DNA from: Pontiellaceae bacterium B12219
GTDB taxonomy: Bacteria; Verrucomicrobiota; Kiritimatiellia; Kiritimatiellales; Pontiellaceae
NCBI GenBank assembly: GCA_029432795.1
Contig: JARNMJ010000004.1
Coordinates: 62,001 to 126,000 of the forward strand
Direction of reading: 5' to 3'
Length of the DNA stretch: 64,000 bases
Made by a program: the position numbers and the translations under genes. Each line of letters opens with the position of its first letter. Positions within the stretch are counted from its first letter, which is position 1. The notes below the pieces were generated by a model that worked only from the letters and a program-made list of their open reading frames with translations, had not been told where the DNA came from and searched no databases. Below are positions 7,776 to 17,531 of this stretch, piece after piece.

Positions 7776-10700
7776 ATGGGAATCGGAAGCGCATCAGGGA
7801 TTATATCAAGTCTGTCACTTTTAATGTCCGCGACCGTGCAGGCGGCCACCATTCATTGGACGGGCGGCGCTGCTTCCAATGATTGGAATGCAGCCGCGAA
7901 TTGGAGTACGGCCGAGGTGCCGGGCGCCACGACGGACGATTCTGCGATCTTTGCCGGTTCTGCCGACAGCACAACCCTGGCAATGCCTTTTTCATTTGCA
8001 AATGCGTCGTCGATTACGGTGCGGGACGATGCGGTTGTTACACTCAACGCGAATCTTTCAGGAATTAATCAGTTCTATCTGGCTCCGAATGCGAATGTTG
8101 CCGGCGGGACGGTGGTTCAACAATCCGGAACCGTATCGGCTCAGACGGTCAAGGTGGGCAATTCCAATACAGCGCTCTCGGAATCGTGGTATACGGCAGC
8201 CGGCGGGACGCTGAGCGTTTCCGGCGAATTGTATGTGAACAAAGGGACCTTTTCTCTCGTGGGTTCATCCGCAACGGTAACCGCAGATGCTTTGAAACTG
8301 ACGAATACCGGCGGACTGGATTTCAAGCTGGGGGCTTCGGGGGTGATTCCGATTCAGGTCGCCAACCAATTGACGATTGGTGCGGAGTCCACGTTGACGA
8401 TCGATGGTTCCGCATATGCCGGAAACGGAGGAACCAATGTTCTGGTGCAGTTTGGATCGTTCAGCGGGATATTTGATCCCGCAAATATAGTTATTGATGG
8501 AATGGATGGCGCATCGATCAGTTATGAGGACGACAGCATGAATCTGGTGATTCCTGATCACGTTGCAACGAACGTCGTCTTTTCCTCCTCCACCAATTGG
8601 TCGTCGGCTGTGATTCATCCGAGCGATGATGTCGTCGTTGATTCGGGCGCGACCGTGACGGTGGGTACAGATGGAGCGGCCAATTCGCTGCTGCTCAACG
8701 GGACCTTGAAATTTGAACTGGATACGGTGGGGGATTCCTCGTTGACGCTGAACACACTGACATTCGGGGCAGGTTGGGCCATTGAGGTGGATGGCTCCGG
8801 ATACGAAGGCATGGATCTCTATTTTCCAATTATTCTGGCAACCGGATTGCCGACCAGTTTAACGAATACCGTGACATTTTATGGATTTGGCGAGCGCGAG
8901 CCCGCTTTGGTGGCTCAGGATGACGGGCTTTGGTTGCGTCTGATTGCACCGCCGTCGCTTTCAGTACGGCTTTGTTCGTTGGTGCCGGAAAGTACGGTGG
9001 CAACCGATTATTCGAATAGCGTGTTTGCGGCGACACGGGCACTCAAACCGACGGGATCGGCCTGGCAGCCCTCGTTCAACGAGGCGCATGTGATGGATAC
9101 GACGCTGTCGCAGGCCATGCTGGGCAGCGAAAACCACTCGTGGGATTTAACGGTGGGGCGTGCCGGGCAGATTGCTTCGTTCCGGGTTCCAACCATTGGA
9201 GAAATCATTCCGCCGCAGTGGCAGCATAAAAGCTGGCCCGGCGGCTCCGATCGTTCGCCCTGGATTGATGAAGTATGGCAAGGGGTGGCTGTGCGTACGC
9301 CGGCTGCAAATAGCTGGTACATCCATCAGGGCGGCACCTATCTGTTTGATCCGATTCAAACGGAGCCCTTTTATTCGCCGCAGCTTGCGGCTGAACTGGA
9401 TGCAGAGAATCACAGCTTTACGACCATCAACTGGGGGCAGCAGGCGCACACATCCATTTTTACCGATGACGATCCAACCAATGATTACCAATCGTATGTG
9501 CTCTACTTTACCCGGGTGCGGGACTTGGGGCAGGGGCTGATCGAAGTATCGTTGGGTTTTTACAATTACGGGCACGATCATGTTGATCATTTTAATATGC
9601 CATGGGGCGGGATCCGTTTGACCAACCTCCGGGAATATTTCCTGTCAAAGCCCGATGGAACCTGGGCGCTTGCGACTGATGGCTGGGATGGGGACGAAGA
9701 CCGGTATAAAGATTATGACGAGGCCGGCGGTTGGGTCGCTTTCTGCAATTCGACCAATGCCGCAACCCCTGCGCTGGGGTTAGTGTATGGCAATGATCCC
9801 GAACCGCTATTGTCCAAGCAGACCCGCAAAAGTTACATGTGGTGGAAGCAGACGGTGACGGACTATGAGGCCGATGAAACGGCGTCTCGAAACTACGGGG
9901 TGTTTGCCACGATTCGAAAATATACCCTGAATCAGGGCCATGGCATTTGGGGACGCTACTATTTTGTGCTGGGTGATGATGTCGCCGATGTGGAAACGCG
10001 CATTGAGGAACGCCAACTCCTGGCCGATGAATCCATCGTTCTGTTCAACTACACAGAGTCGAATTCCCCGTTGGTGGGATATCGGTTTTCGGGAAGCGGG
10101 TCCGGGTTCCGGATCGAAGAAAACGGCCTCTCGCCCGACTTTTTCCTGTATGCCCATCCAGTCACTGGAAGCTTTCCGATTTATGAGATTATCGAGGATG
10201 ATAAATCCCGTTACCTAACGTGGAACCCCTATGCGACCGGCGTGATTAAAACGTACGACGGAACTATCGCGGGCATGCGTCTGCTGGGATTTGCGCTTCC
10301 GTCGGGCGAGGTTGCGGGCAGTCCGTATGCCTATGAATCGCTGGATACTATCATGGCCGCCGCTCCCGGAAACTATCTTCCGTCCGGCGAAACCCTGTCG
10401 GTCCGAACAGCCACGGCTCAGGAAGCCTGGCGCATTGATCATTTCGGATTTGCGGACAATACCGGCGACTTTGCAGACACGGCGAACCCCGATGCCGATG
10501 CTCTCAACAATCTGGGCGAATATGCTTTCGGCGGTGACCCGACCAACGCCCTCGATATCGGCTATCTTCCAAAGGTTGGAAGCGGAACGAATGGATTTGA
10601 ATATGTGTATGCGCGGCGTACAACGCCCGGTCATGGGCTGACCTATACGGTGGAAAACAGTTCCAACCTGCTTTCCAATGATTGGAAAACGGCCGCCGTC

Positions 10701-10820
10701 GTTGAGCTTCCAAATCCTGGAACGCTGGATGCCGATTTTGAAGCCGTCACCAACCGGGTGGATACTGCCGTCAAGAGCAATGCGTTTTTCCGGGTAAAGG
10801 TTGATCGTGAAAATAAGTAA
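7776..10820 (+). CDS. Giant secreted mosaic protein with unrecognised central domain
   Basis: 1014 aa. Signal peptide 1-23; N-terminal beta module 24-265 (ATIHWTGGAASNDWNAAANW); a second beta-rich repeat at about 265-375. Residues about 390-880 form one large domain I do not recognise, rich in Trp, Tyr, His and Asp (for example SWPGGSDRSPWIDEVWQG, FYNYGHDHVDHFNMPWGG, RNYGVFATIRKY). Such size and aromatic content suit a carbohydrate-active enzyme. A linker (NPDADALNNLGEYAFGGDPT, about 900-920) and the shared C-terminal domain (LTYTVENSSNLLSNDWK...FFRVKV) follow. The ATG follows AAGAGGA, 25 bp after the preceding gene, so it is in the same operon. Confidence 0.85.
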   Translation: MGIGSASGIISSLSLLMSATVQAATIHWTGGAASNDWNAAANWSTAEVPGATTDDSAIFAGSADSTTLAMPFSFANASSITVRDDAVVTLNANLSGINQFYLAPNANVAGGTVVQQSGTVSAQTVKVGNSNTALSESWYTAAGGTLSVSGELYVNKGTFSLVGSSATVTADALKLTNTGGLDFKLGASGVIPIQVANQLTIGAESTLTIDGSAYAGNGGTNVLVQFGSFSGIFDPANIVIDGMDGASISYEDDSMNLVIPDHVATNVVFSSSTNWSSAVIHPSDDVVVDSGATVTVGTDGAANSLLLNGTLKFELDTVGDSSLTLNTLTFGAGWAIEVDGSGYEGMDLYFPIILATGLPTSLTNTVTFYGFGEREPALVAQDDGLWLRLIAPPSLSVRLCSLVPESTVATDYSNSVFAATRALKPTGSAWQPSFNEAHVMDTTLSQAMLGSENHSWDLTVGRAGQIASFRVPTIGEIIPPQWQHKSWPGGSDRSPWIDEVWQGVAVRTPAANSWYIHQGGTYLFDPIQTEPFYSPQLAAELDAENHSFTTINWGQQAHTSIFTDDDPTNDYQSYVLYFTRVRDLGQGLIEVSLGFYNYGHDHVDHFNMPWGGIRLTNLREYFLSKPDGTWALATDGWDGDEDRYKDYDEAGGWVAFCNSTNAATPALGLVYGNDPEPLLSKQTRKSYMWWKQTVTDYEADETASRNYGVFATIRKYTLNQGHGIWGRYYFVLGDDVADVETRIEERQLLADESIVLFNYTESNSPLVGYRFSGSGSGFRIEENGLSPDFFLYAHPVTGSFPIYEIIEDDKSRYLTWNPYATGVIKTYDGTIAGMRLLGFALPSGEVAGSPYAYESLDTIMAAAPGNYLPSGETLSVRTATAQEAWRIDHFGFADNTGDFADTANPDADALNNLGEYAFGGDPTNALDIGYLPKVGSGTNGFEYVYARRTTPGHGLTYTVENSSNLLSNDWKTAAVVELPNPGTLDADFEAVTNRVDTAVKSNAFFRVKVDRENK

Positions 10821-10845
10821 ATAGCCGTCATGCGCTGGGCCGAGC

Positions 10846-10863
10846 ATCATGTATTCGAGGGAT
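10846..10863 (+). promoter_or_regulatory. 18-bp palindromic element (copy 2, degenerate left arm)
   Basis: ATCATgtattcgaGGGAT followed by AGG, 57 bp upstream of the sulfatase ATG at 10920. The right arm and AGG flank match the consensus; the left arm keeps only ATC. A possible -10 (GATACC) lies about 18 bp downstream. Confidence 0.45.
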
Positions 10864-10919
10864 AGGAATGTTTCCGGGCGGTGATACCTTATTATTTGGT
10901 TTAGAAAAAGGAGCGGATC

Positions 10920-13900
10920 ATGGTGATAAGATGGGTGTGTTTGTTTATCGCAGTATGCAGCGGAATGCAGGGCGTTTGGGCCGCTGGTAATGAGGATCCG
11001 GCAAAACCCAATGTGGTGATGATTTATTATGACGACATGGGCTACGGTGATATGGGGATTAATGATCCTTCGCAACCTTCGTTTACTCCGAATCTGGATA
11101 CCTTTGCGGGGGAGGGCGTGCGCTTTACCGCCGGGCATTCCGCCGATGCCATTTGCACGCCGTCGCGTTATGCGTTGATGACGGGCCGCTATTGCTGGCG
11201 GACATCATTAAAAGGCGGGGTGAATCAGGGGTATAGTCCGTCGCTTATGGAGTCCGATCGCTTTACCTTTGCCAACATGTTTCGATCGATGGGCTACAGC
11301 ACGTCGATGATTGGTAAATGGCATATCGGCATGCAGTTCTGCGATCCCAATGGGGACCCCGTGGTTCTTAGCGATTGGAACGATACGGATGTTCTCGGCA
11401 CCAATACGAATTCGACCGCCGATGATAAAATCGATTTTTCTAAAACATTATCGAATACCCCTTATCACTGCGGATTTGACTACTATTTCGGCACAGCAGC
11501 TTCGCTGGATATGCCGCCCTATGTCTGGATTGAAAACGATACGGTGCTTTATAAAGGCGGGATTGTGACCAATGGGGCTGTTGATTTTTCCCAGGCCGTT
11601 CCGGCGACTAATGCGGATCTGGAAGAAGGAACGCCCTTTGGTGACTTCGATAAAAAGCGCGACGGCGTGTATGATCCTACCTTTGTGCTTGCCGATTACC
11701 TGCAGATTCAGGCTCAAAAAGTAAGCGATATTCTGGCAGAGCGTGCGGCGGATGAGACCCCGTTCTTCCTCTATATTCCGATGCCCGCCCCGCATACCCC
11801 CTGGGCGGTGCAGGATGCATTTAATACGAATACCAATTTCCCGTACGGCGATTATCTGACACAGACCGATTTTTATACCGGGCAGATTCTGGATGCGCTG
11901 GATGAATATGAATTGGATAGCAATACCGTTGTCTTCATTTCCAGTGACAATGGTCCTGAGTTTTATGCTTTCGAAAACAGTATTACGAATGGGCACGATG
12001 CCAATGGTCCATTTGCCGGGGTGAAACGCGATAACTGGGAGGGCGGAACCCGCGTTCCATTCATGATTCGCTGGCCGGGCGTGGTGGAGGCGGGAACGAC
12101 CAACGATCATGCCTGTTGGCAGGGCGACTTTTTTGCCTCGATGGCGGCTCATATTGGATATGATCTTGCCGAGGGTGAGGCGCCGGATGCGGAGAGTTTT
12201 CTGCCTGTGCTGCAGGGAAACCCGATGCCGGATGCTCGCCGGGCAGGGTTCTGTCAGCATTCCAGCGGGGGGCAAATTGCGATTGTGGATAAAGACGGTA
12301 TCTGGAAACTGCTCGATGGAACGGGGAGCGGAGGATATGGCGTGATCAGCTGGGATGCAGATAATAATCCGATTTCAGATCCTCGCGGAACAATTTTCGG
12401 AAACCCGAAGCAATTGTTCAACCTGGCGCTCGATCCGGGCGAACGCACCAATCTGCTGGCGGTGGCTTCTCCCTCTCAGGAATCGATCGACAAAGCGAAT
12501 GAGCTGTATGCATTGCTGAATGAGATTCGCGGTGATACGAGCTATGGAACCGATGGCGACAGTAATGTGCCGCCGGCTGATAATGATGCGGACCAGATGT
12601 CCAATGCATTTGAAAATACCTATGAAGGGTTGGATCGGAATGATCCGACCGATGGCGGCTATGACTTTGAGCCGGATGGCTTGAACAACGTCGAAGAATA
12701 TTTGAACGGCGCCAACCCCTGGAAATCGGATTCCGATGATGACCGATTATCTGATTATGAGGAGGTCCATACGTATGGAACCCAGGCGGGCAGCGCGCAC
12801 TCGGATGGAGATGATCTGGAAGATGGTGATGAAGTTTTGATTTGGAACACCGATCCGCTGAAGGCCGACTCCGATGGCGACGGCGTGGACGACGATGCGG
12901 AATTGTCAGCCTTGTCCAATCCACTCGATCCAACCTCGAAAGCCTATGCCGGTACACCTGGCGGAACCCTCGAGCTGGGACCGGTTGACGTTCTTTCGGT
13001 GGGTTACAATGGAACAACGACGACCCTGGATACCACCGGATCCTGGGGAAGCGCTGGAACGATATTTGTGCGGGAACATACCAGTTTAGCCCATAAAACG
13101 AGGGTGTTCCTCCGGTTTGACTTCAGCGGAATTGAGGCTGAAATTACCGGTGCACGGTTACGGATTCATCAGAAGCATCGTCTCAATACACAAGCCGGAA
13201 AAGATTTATCTCTGGCCGTAGTGGCCGACAGCTGGGATGTGGTGAGCGGATCCTATCCAACCTATTCTGGCATCGGTGTGACCGATTCCTTCGTTTTCGG
13301 AAATCATGGACAGTTCGGGAAGACGGCAACTTCCGGCGGATTTTTCAGTGGCACCGCCGGGATTCCTGCCAGTGATGACAGCGGATTCGATGTGACCTCG
13401 ATTGTTCAGGGGTGGCAGAACGGAACGCGTTACAACTATGGGTTCCGCATTTCATTTTCAGCGGAAGCCGGATATGTGGCGGCTTCGTTCTCGGATGCAG
13501 ATGACCCGTCGACGGAGAATCAGAATGAGGCGCTTCAATTAATTCTTACCACCGCGGCCATTCCTGAAGTGATTTATGACAGCGACGGAGATCGCTTACT
13601 CGATAGTTATGAAATGGACGTCTACGGTAATCTGGATATGAGCGGAGACGATGTGGTGAATGCGAATGGTGATTCGGCGTTGCTGATTCAGGCGATGGGA
13701 AGCAATGCGGTTGTTGAGGTGATCAGTACCAATGCTCCAGCGGTCAATGTGGCATTTCATCGAAATAATAAGGTCGGTCTCGGATATGAGGTATTAGTTT
13801 CGGAAAATTTAAGCACATGGGATCCATACACCAAATACTACCGCGTTGCGAGCCCGGCCCCTGCCAGTGAATTGGGAGAGGAGTTCGATAAAGTCTTCCT

Positions 13901-13961
13901 GGAACCGCATTCGGCCTTGCCGTCGAATCTATTCTATAGGGTGAATGTCCATACCTATTGA
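10920..13961 (+). CDS. Large modular sulfatase (CTPSR) with Ca-binding repeats and C-terminal domain
   Basis: 1013 aa, about twice a usual sulfatase. Signal peptide about 1-21. The S1-type sulfatase domain (30-535) has metal-binding DD near 38-39, formylglycine site C79-T-P-S-R with LMTGR, GKWHIG, and SSDNGPE. Residues about 545-665 carry thrombospondin type-3-like Asp-rich repeats (DSDGDGVDDDAE). A beta-sandwich at about 670-870 (RVFLRFDFSGIEAEITGARLRI) resembles DNRLRE-type modules. A further Asp-rich segment and the shared C-terminal domain (LGYEVLVSENLSTWDP...FYRVNV) complete it. AAAAAGGAG precedes the ATG. It hydrolyses sulfate esters, most likely on a polysaccharide held near the cell surface. 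Confidence 0.93.
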   Translation: MVIRWVCLFIAVCSGMQGVWAAGNEDPAKPNVVMIYYDDMGYGDMGINDPSQPSFTPNLDTFAGEGVRFTAGHSADAICTPSRYALMTGRYCWRTSLKGGVNQGYSPSLMESDRFTFANMFRSMGYSTSMIGKWHIGMQFCDPNGDPVVLSDWNDTDVLGTNTNSTADDKIDFSKTLSNTPYHCGFDYYFGTAASLDMPPYVWIENDTVLYKGGIVTNGAVDFSQAVPATNADLEEGTPFGDFDKKRDGVYDPTFVLADYLQIQAQKVSDILAERAADETPFFLYIPMPAPHTPWAVQDAFNTNTNFPYGDYLTQTDFYTGQILDALDEYELDSNTVVFISSDNGPEFYAFENSITNGHDANGPFAGVKRDNWEGGTRVPFMIRWPGVVEAGTTNDHACWQGDFFASMAAHIGYDLAEGEAPDAESFLPVLQGNPMPDARRAGFCQHSSGGQIAIVDKDGIWKLLDGTGSGGYGVISWDADNNPISDPRGTIFGNPKQLFNLALDPGERTNLLAVASPSQESIDKANELYALLNEIRGDTSYGTDGDSNVPPADNDADQMSNAFENTYEGLDRNDPTDGGYDFEPDGLNNVEEYLNGANPWKSDSDDDRLSDYEEVHTYGTQAGSAHSDGDDLEDGDEVLIWNTDPLKADSDGDGVDDDAELSALSNPLDPTSKAYAGTPGGTLELGPVDVLSVGYNGTTTTLDTTGSWGSAGTIFVREHTSLAHKTRVFLRFDFSGIEAEITGARLRIHQKHRLNTQAGKDLSLAVVADSWDVVSGSYPTYSGIGVTDSFVFGNHGQFGKTATSGGFFSGTAGIPASDDSGFDVTSIVQGWQNGTRYNYGFRISFSAEAGYVAASFSDADDPSTENQNEALQLILTTAAIPEVIYDSDGDRLLDSYEMDVYGNLDMSGDDVVNANGDSALLIQAMGSNAVVEVISTNAPAVNVAFHRNNKVGLGYEVLVSENLSTWDPYTKYYRVASPAPASELGEEFDKVFLEPHSALPSNLFYRVNVHTY

Positions 13962-14007
13962 GTCAGAGCATTTTAAGGGCAGTTAAAGAACGATATCAAA
14001 GGACCAT

Positions 14008-17000
14008 ATGAATATAAACCGATATACATTGAGTACGTGTTTGTTGATGACACTCGGAACGCAGGCGGCGACGATTAGCTGGGTCGGCGGATCGGCTTCC
14101 AATGATTGGAACGATGCGGCGAATTGGAGCTCGGCCTACCTGCCCGGCGCGACGGAAGCGGACACCGTTCTGTTTGTCGGAACGGACGATAACACAACAT
14201 TGGTGACGCCGTTCACTTTTACGAATGCTTCATCGATCAACCTGCGGAGTGATGGCGGACCAACGGTAACGCTTAATGCCGATTTGTCAGGCGTGAACAC
14301 GTTATATCTCGCGGGGAACAGCGGCCATGACGGCGGAACGATCAACCAGCTTGGCGGGACCCTTTCCACAGTCTCTGTGAGAGTCGGGAGCAGCAGCGGG
14401 GCGACGACGGAATCGTTTTATACGATGACGGGCGGTCGCCTTGCGAACTCCGGTGATCTGGTGGTGAATAAAGGATCCTTTACGCTGTCCGGCTCATCCG
14501 CTGCGGTGGAAACTGATGCGCTGACGGTGACGAGCATTGGAACCCTTTCTTTTGTATTGGGTTCAGACGGCGTGACGCCGATCAGTGTGACCAATGCATT
14601 TACCATTAATGATTCAACCTCCAGGCTGACGATTGACGCCTCGGCGTACACCGCAACCAATTCGACAATTGAATTGCTGCAGTTCGGTTCGTTGAACGGC
14701 AGTTTTGCGGCGAGTGAAATCACGGTTACCGGACTGCGTCCGGATCAGGAACCGGCCTCGATTTTTTATGACGACAACCGCATGACCCTGGAACTGGCCA
14801 AGCCGGACCCCAACTGGGCGGCGATGCTGGCGTTGGGCGATCTGACCAATGCGCCGGCGATCTATGATATTTACGGTACCTCGACCACGTGGAGTGCGGT
14901 GGCCGCGGCGGCAACAGGAGCGGTTCAGGCAATTTATTATGACGGGCTGGATTATCTGGGAAATCCGACGCGGGTCTTTGCGTATGTGAAACTGCCTGCG
15001 AATGCGAGCGCGGCCAATCCGGTGCCGGGCGTTGTGCTGGTGCACGGCGGCGGCGGTACGGCCTATCCGGATTGGGTCGAAAAATGGGCCGACCGCGGTT
15101 ATGCGGCGATCGCGATGGATAATGAAGGCGATGCGTTTGATCCCCAGGGCAATGAAATCGACAGTCCGTATCCGGGGCCGCACCGCACCGGAATTTATAA
15201 GGACTCGGAGCCGGAGAATTTAAAGCCGCTGGATGAGCAGTGGGAATATCATGCAACCGCTACGGTTATTCTGGCGAACTCCTTGCTGCGCGCCATGTCC
15301 GAAGTGGATGCGGATAAGGTCGGGGTGACCGGCGTGTCGTGGGGCGGCGTTTTAACCAGTACAGCCATTGGAATTGATGACCGCTTTGCTTTCGCCGTTC
15401 CGGTTTACGGCTGCGGCCGATTGTTCGATGTGGGCAATCAATATGGGGCCGCGCTGGGCGATAATGTTTTTTATCAGACGATTCTGGATCCGATTCTCCG
15501 GATGGATCGGGCAACGATGCCGCAGCTCTGGTGTTCCTGGCCGGGAGAGAATAATTTCTCGCTCGACTCTCAGGCGGCAACCTATCTGGCGGGCACGAAT
15601 GCCGAACATTCCGTCGCGCTGGTTCCGGGCATGGGACACGGACATGGAGCATCGTACAATCGACCGGAACCCTACGATTTTGCAGATCATGTTTTAGCGA
15701 CCGGAACCCTATGGGGGAAACAGGAAAGCCTGAGCCGGATTGGCGATGCCGTTGAAGTGGTCTTTGCGTCGACCAAGCCGCTCTATAACGCCACGCTGAT
15801 TTATACGACCGGAACGGGCTATACGGGCGATCTCGACTGGCCGGAAATGCCGGCGGATTCCCTCGTGGATAATGCGGATGGAACCTGGACGGTGCAGGCC
15901 ACGCTGCCGACGAACACCACGGCGTGGTTTGTGAATGTGAATGCATTGGGGTCGGATGTGGATGACCTTTATAACTATAAAGATGTAAACCTCTATATGA
16001 GTTCGGATTATCAGGAAGTGATTAACGTTACGTTGAGTCCTGATATCGGATTCGAGATGTCGCATCCGATTACGCTCAATCAGTCAACGGGAATGCTTCA
16101 GGTGGATTGTACGGTCCCCACAAATCTGGAGATTGTGGAAATACGCGCCGCCGACGAATCGCATCCCGGATCGCTGACCTATCCGGGGGCGTACCCGGTT
16201 GTGCTGGTTGATGGTGGTTTGCTGAGTTTGGAGTTCGACAATACGGTGGCCGGTCTGGCTTCCGGAGAAACGGCAACGGGAATGGTCCAGGTGGTGTGGG
16301 AAAATATGGATGGTTCCACCGACGTGGCGGAACTCCCGTTCACCGTAACGGCCCGGGCGGCGCAGACGGTTGTTTATGACGCCACCACAAACTGGACATC
16401 AAAAACCGTGTATGAAATCGATGATGTTTTTATTCAAAGCAATGCAACGGTGACATTGGATCAGGAAGCCGTCGCAGGGACTCTGAGGATCAGCGACGGG
16501 CATCTGCTGATGGATCAGAATTATACGCTCACGCTGGCGGACAGCCTGACCGTTGAAACCAATGGTTCTCTTTCTGTGCTGGATGGGGAGCTGGACTTTA
16601 ACGGCGGTTCCTTTGTGGTGGATGGTTCGGTCATCATTGATGGCGGAACCGCGAATGTGGAAACGCTGGCATTATCCGGAACCGGCAGCCTGCTGGTAAA
16701 ATCGGGTGCGCTGAATTTTAACAGCGGCAGCACGTTGGATATCAGCCTGCTGGAAATCAGCGGCGGCAGTGTTGATTTCGGCAGCGGTTCGGCTTATGTG
16801 GGAGACAATGGCTCCACGGAGCTTCGAGTCGTGGGGGACACGGCGTCCATTTCGATGAATATCCTGAATCTTCAGCCTTGGACGTCGACGGATCCGACTC
16901 TGCGCTTTGTACTGAACGAAACCGGAGTGTCCACGATTCAGGTTTCCAGCTTTATGAATCTGCCGCAGGCGGCAATCATTGTGGATGGCTCGGCTTATAC

Positions 17001-17496
17001 CGGCGGGGCTGGAAATTTTGTGCTGATCGATTCGGCGAATCTGGCCACGCTCGGCGATACGAATAAGTTTTCCGCAACCGGTTTCGAGGCTATGGGGTTA
17101 AATGCGGTCGTGGTGCAGGATCAGACGAATGGAAAGGACTGGGTGGAACTGGTTCTGACCGAAACGGCCTACGGAAGCTGGGTTCGTGGGTTTAATCTGA
17201 GCGGTGCCGACTTGAGGATGACGGCCAATCCGGACGGGGATGCCTACTCCAACGGAGAGGAATTCATCGCCGGTCTGAACCCCGGTGTATTTGACGCCTT
17301 TGAAATCCAATCCTTCTCGAACGGCGATACGCTGGAGTGGGACGCCGTCAGCGGACGACTTTACAACGTCTATTGGGCGAGCAACCTGGTCGATGGATTT
17401 ACGTTGATTGGGAGCAATGTGGTGGACGGCATATATACGGATTCCGAATCCAATGCGCAGGGCTTCTATAAAATCACCGTGGAATTGGCGCCTTAA
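14008..17496 (+). CDS. Giant secreted mosaic alpha/beta-hydrolase (putative esterase)
   Basis: 1162 aa. Signal peptide and N-terminal beta module (ATISWVGGSASNDWNDAANW) to about 260. The alpha/beta-hydrolase domain (about 285-575) has an oxyanion region PGVVLVHGGGGTAYPDW, nucleophile elbow GVSWGG (S444) and a late His in GMGHGHG, as in acetyl-xylan-esterase or dipeptidyl-peptidase-like hydrolases. Next is a module with LEFDNTVAGLASGETATG (about 745-800, shared with 3926), then a second long beta-helix-like region (about 800-1040). The linker NPDGDAYSNGEEFIAGLNP and the shared C-terminal domain (LYNVYWASNLVDGF...FYKITVE) end it. Deacylation of a glycan is inferred. AAAGGA lies upstream. Confidence 0.87.
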   Translation: MNINRYTLSTCLLMTLGTQAATISWVGGSASNDWNDAANWSSAYLPGATEADTVLFVGTDDNTTLVTPFTFTNASSINLRSDGGPTVTLNADLSGVNTLYLAGNSGHDGGTINQLGGTLSTVSVRVGSSSGATTESFYTMTGGRLANSGDLVVNKGSFTLSGSSAAVETDALTVTSIGTLSFVLGSDGVTPISVTNAFTINDSTSRLTIDASAYTATNSTIELLQFGSLNGSFAASEITVTGLRPDQEPASIFYDDNRMTLELAKPDPNWAAMLALGDLTNAPAIYDIYGTSTTWSAVAAAATGAVQAIYYDGLDYLGNPTRVFAYVKLPANASAANPVPGVVLVHGGGGTAYPDWVEKWADRGYAAIAMDNEGDAFDPQGNEIDSPYPGPHRTGIYKDSEPENLKPLDEQWEYHATATVILANSLLRAMSEVDADKVGVTGVSWGGVLTSTAIGIDDRFAFAVPVYGCGRLFDVGNQYGAALGDNVFYQTILDPILRMDRATMPQLWCSWPGENNFSLDSQAATYLAGTNAEHSVALVPGMGHGHGASYNRPEPYDFADHVLATGTLWGKQESLSRIGDAVEVVFASTKPLYNATLIYTTGTGYTGDLDWPEMPADSLVDNADGTWTVQATLPTNTTAWFVNVNALGSDVDDLYNYKDVNLYMSSDYQEVINVTLSPDIGFEMSHPITLNQSTGMLQVDCTVPTNLEIVEIRAADESHPGSLTYPGAYPVVLVDGGLLSLEFDNTVAGLASGETATGMVQVVWENMDGSTDVAELPFTVTARAAQTVVYDATTNWTSKTVYEIDDVFIQSNATVTLDQEAVAGTLRISDGHLLMDQNYTLTLADSLTVETNGSLSVLDGELDFNGGSFVVDGSVIIDGGTANVETLALSGTGSLLVKSGALNFNSGSTLDISLLEISGGSVDFGSGSAYVGDNGSTELRVVGDTASISMNILNLQPWTSTDPTLRFVLNETGVSTIQVSSFMNLPQAAIIVDGSAYTGGAGNFVLIDSANLATLGDTNKFSATGFEAMGLNAVVVQDQTNGKDWVELVLTETAYGSWVRGFNLSGADLRMTANPDGDAYSNGEEFIAGLNPGVFDAFEIQSFSNGDTLEWDAVSGRLYNVYWASNLVDGFTLIGSNVVDGIYTDSESNAQGFYKITVELAP

Positions 17497-17531
17497 CCCT
17501 TACCCGGTTGAACGAATTAAAGAGGAGCAGG

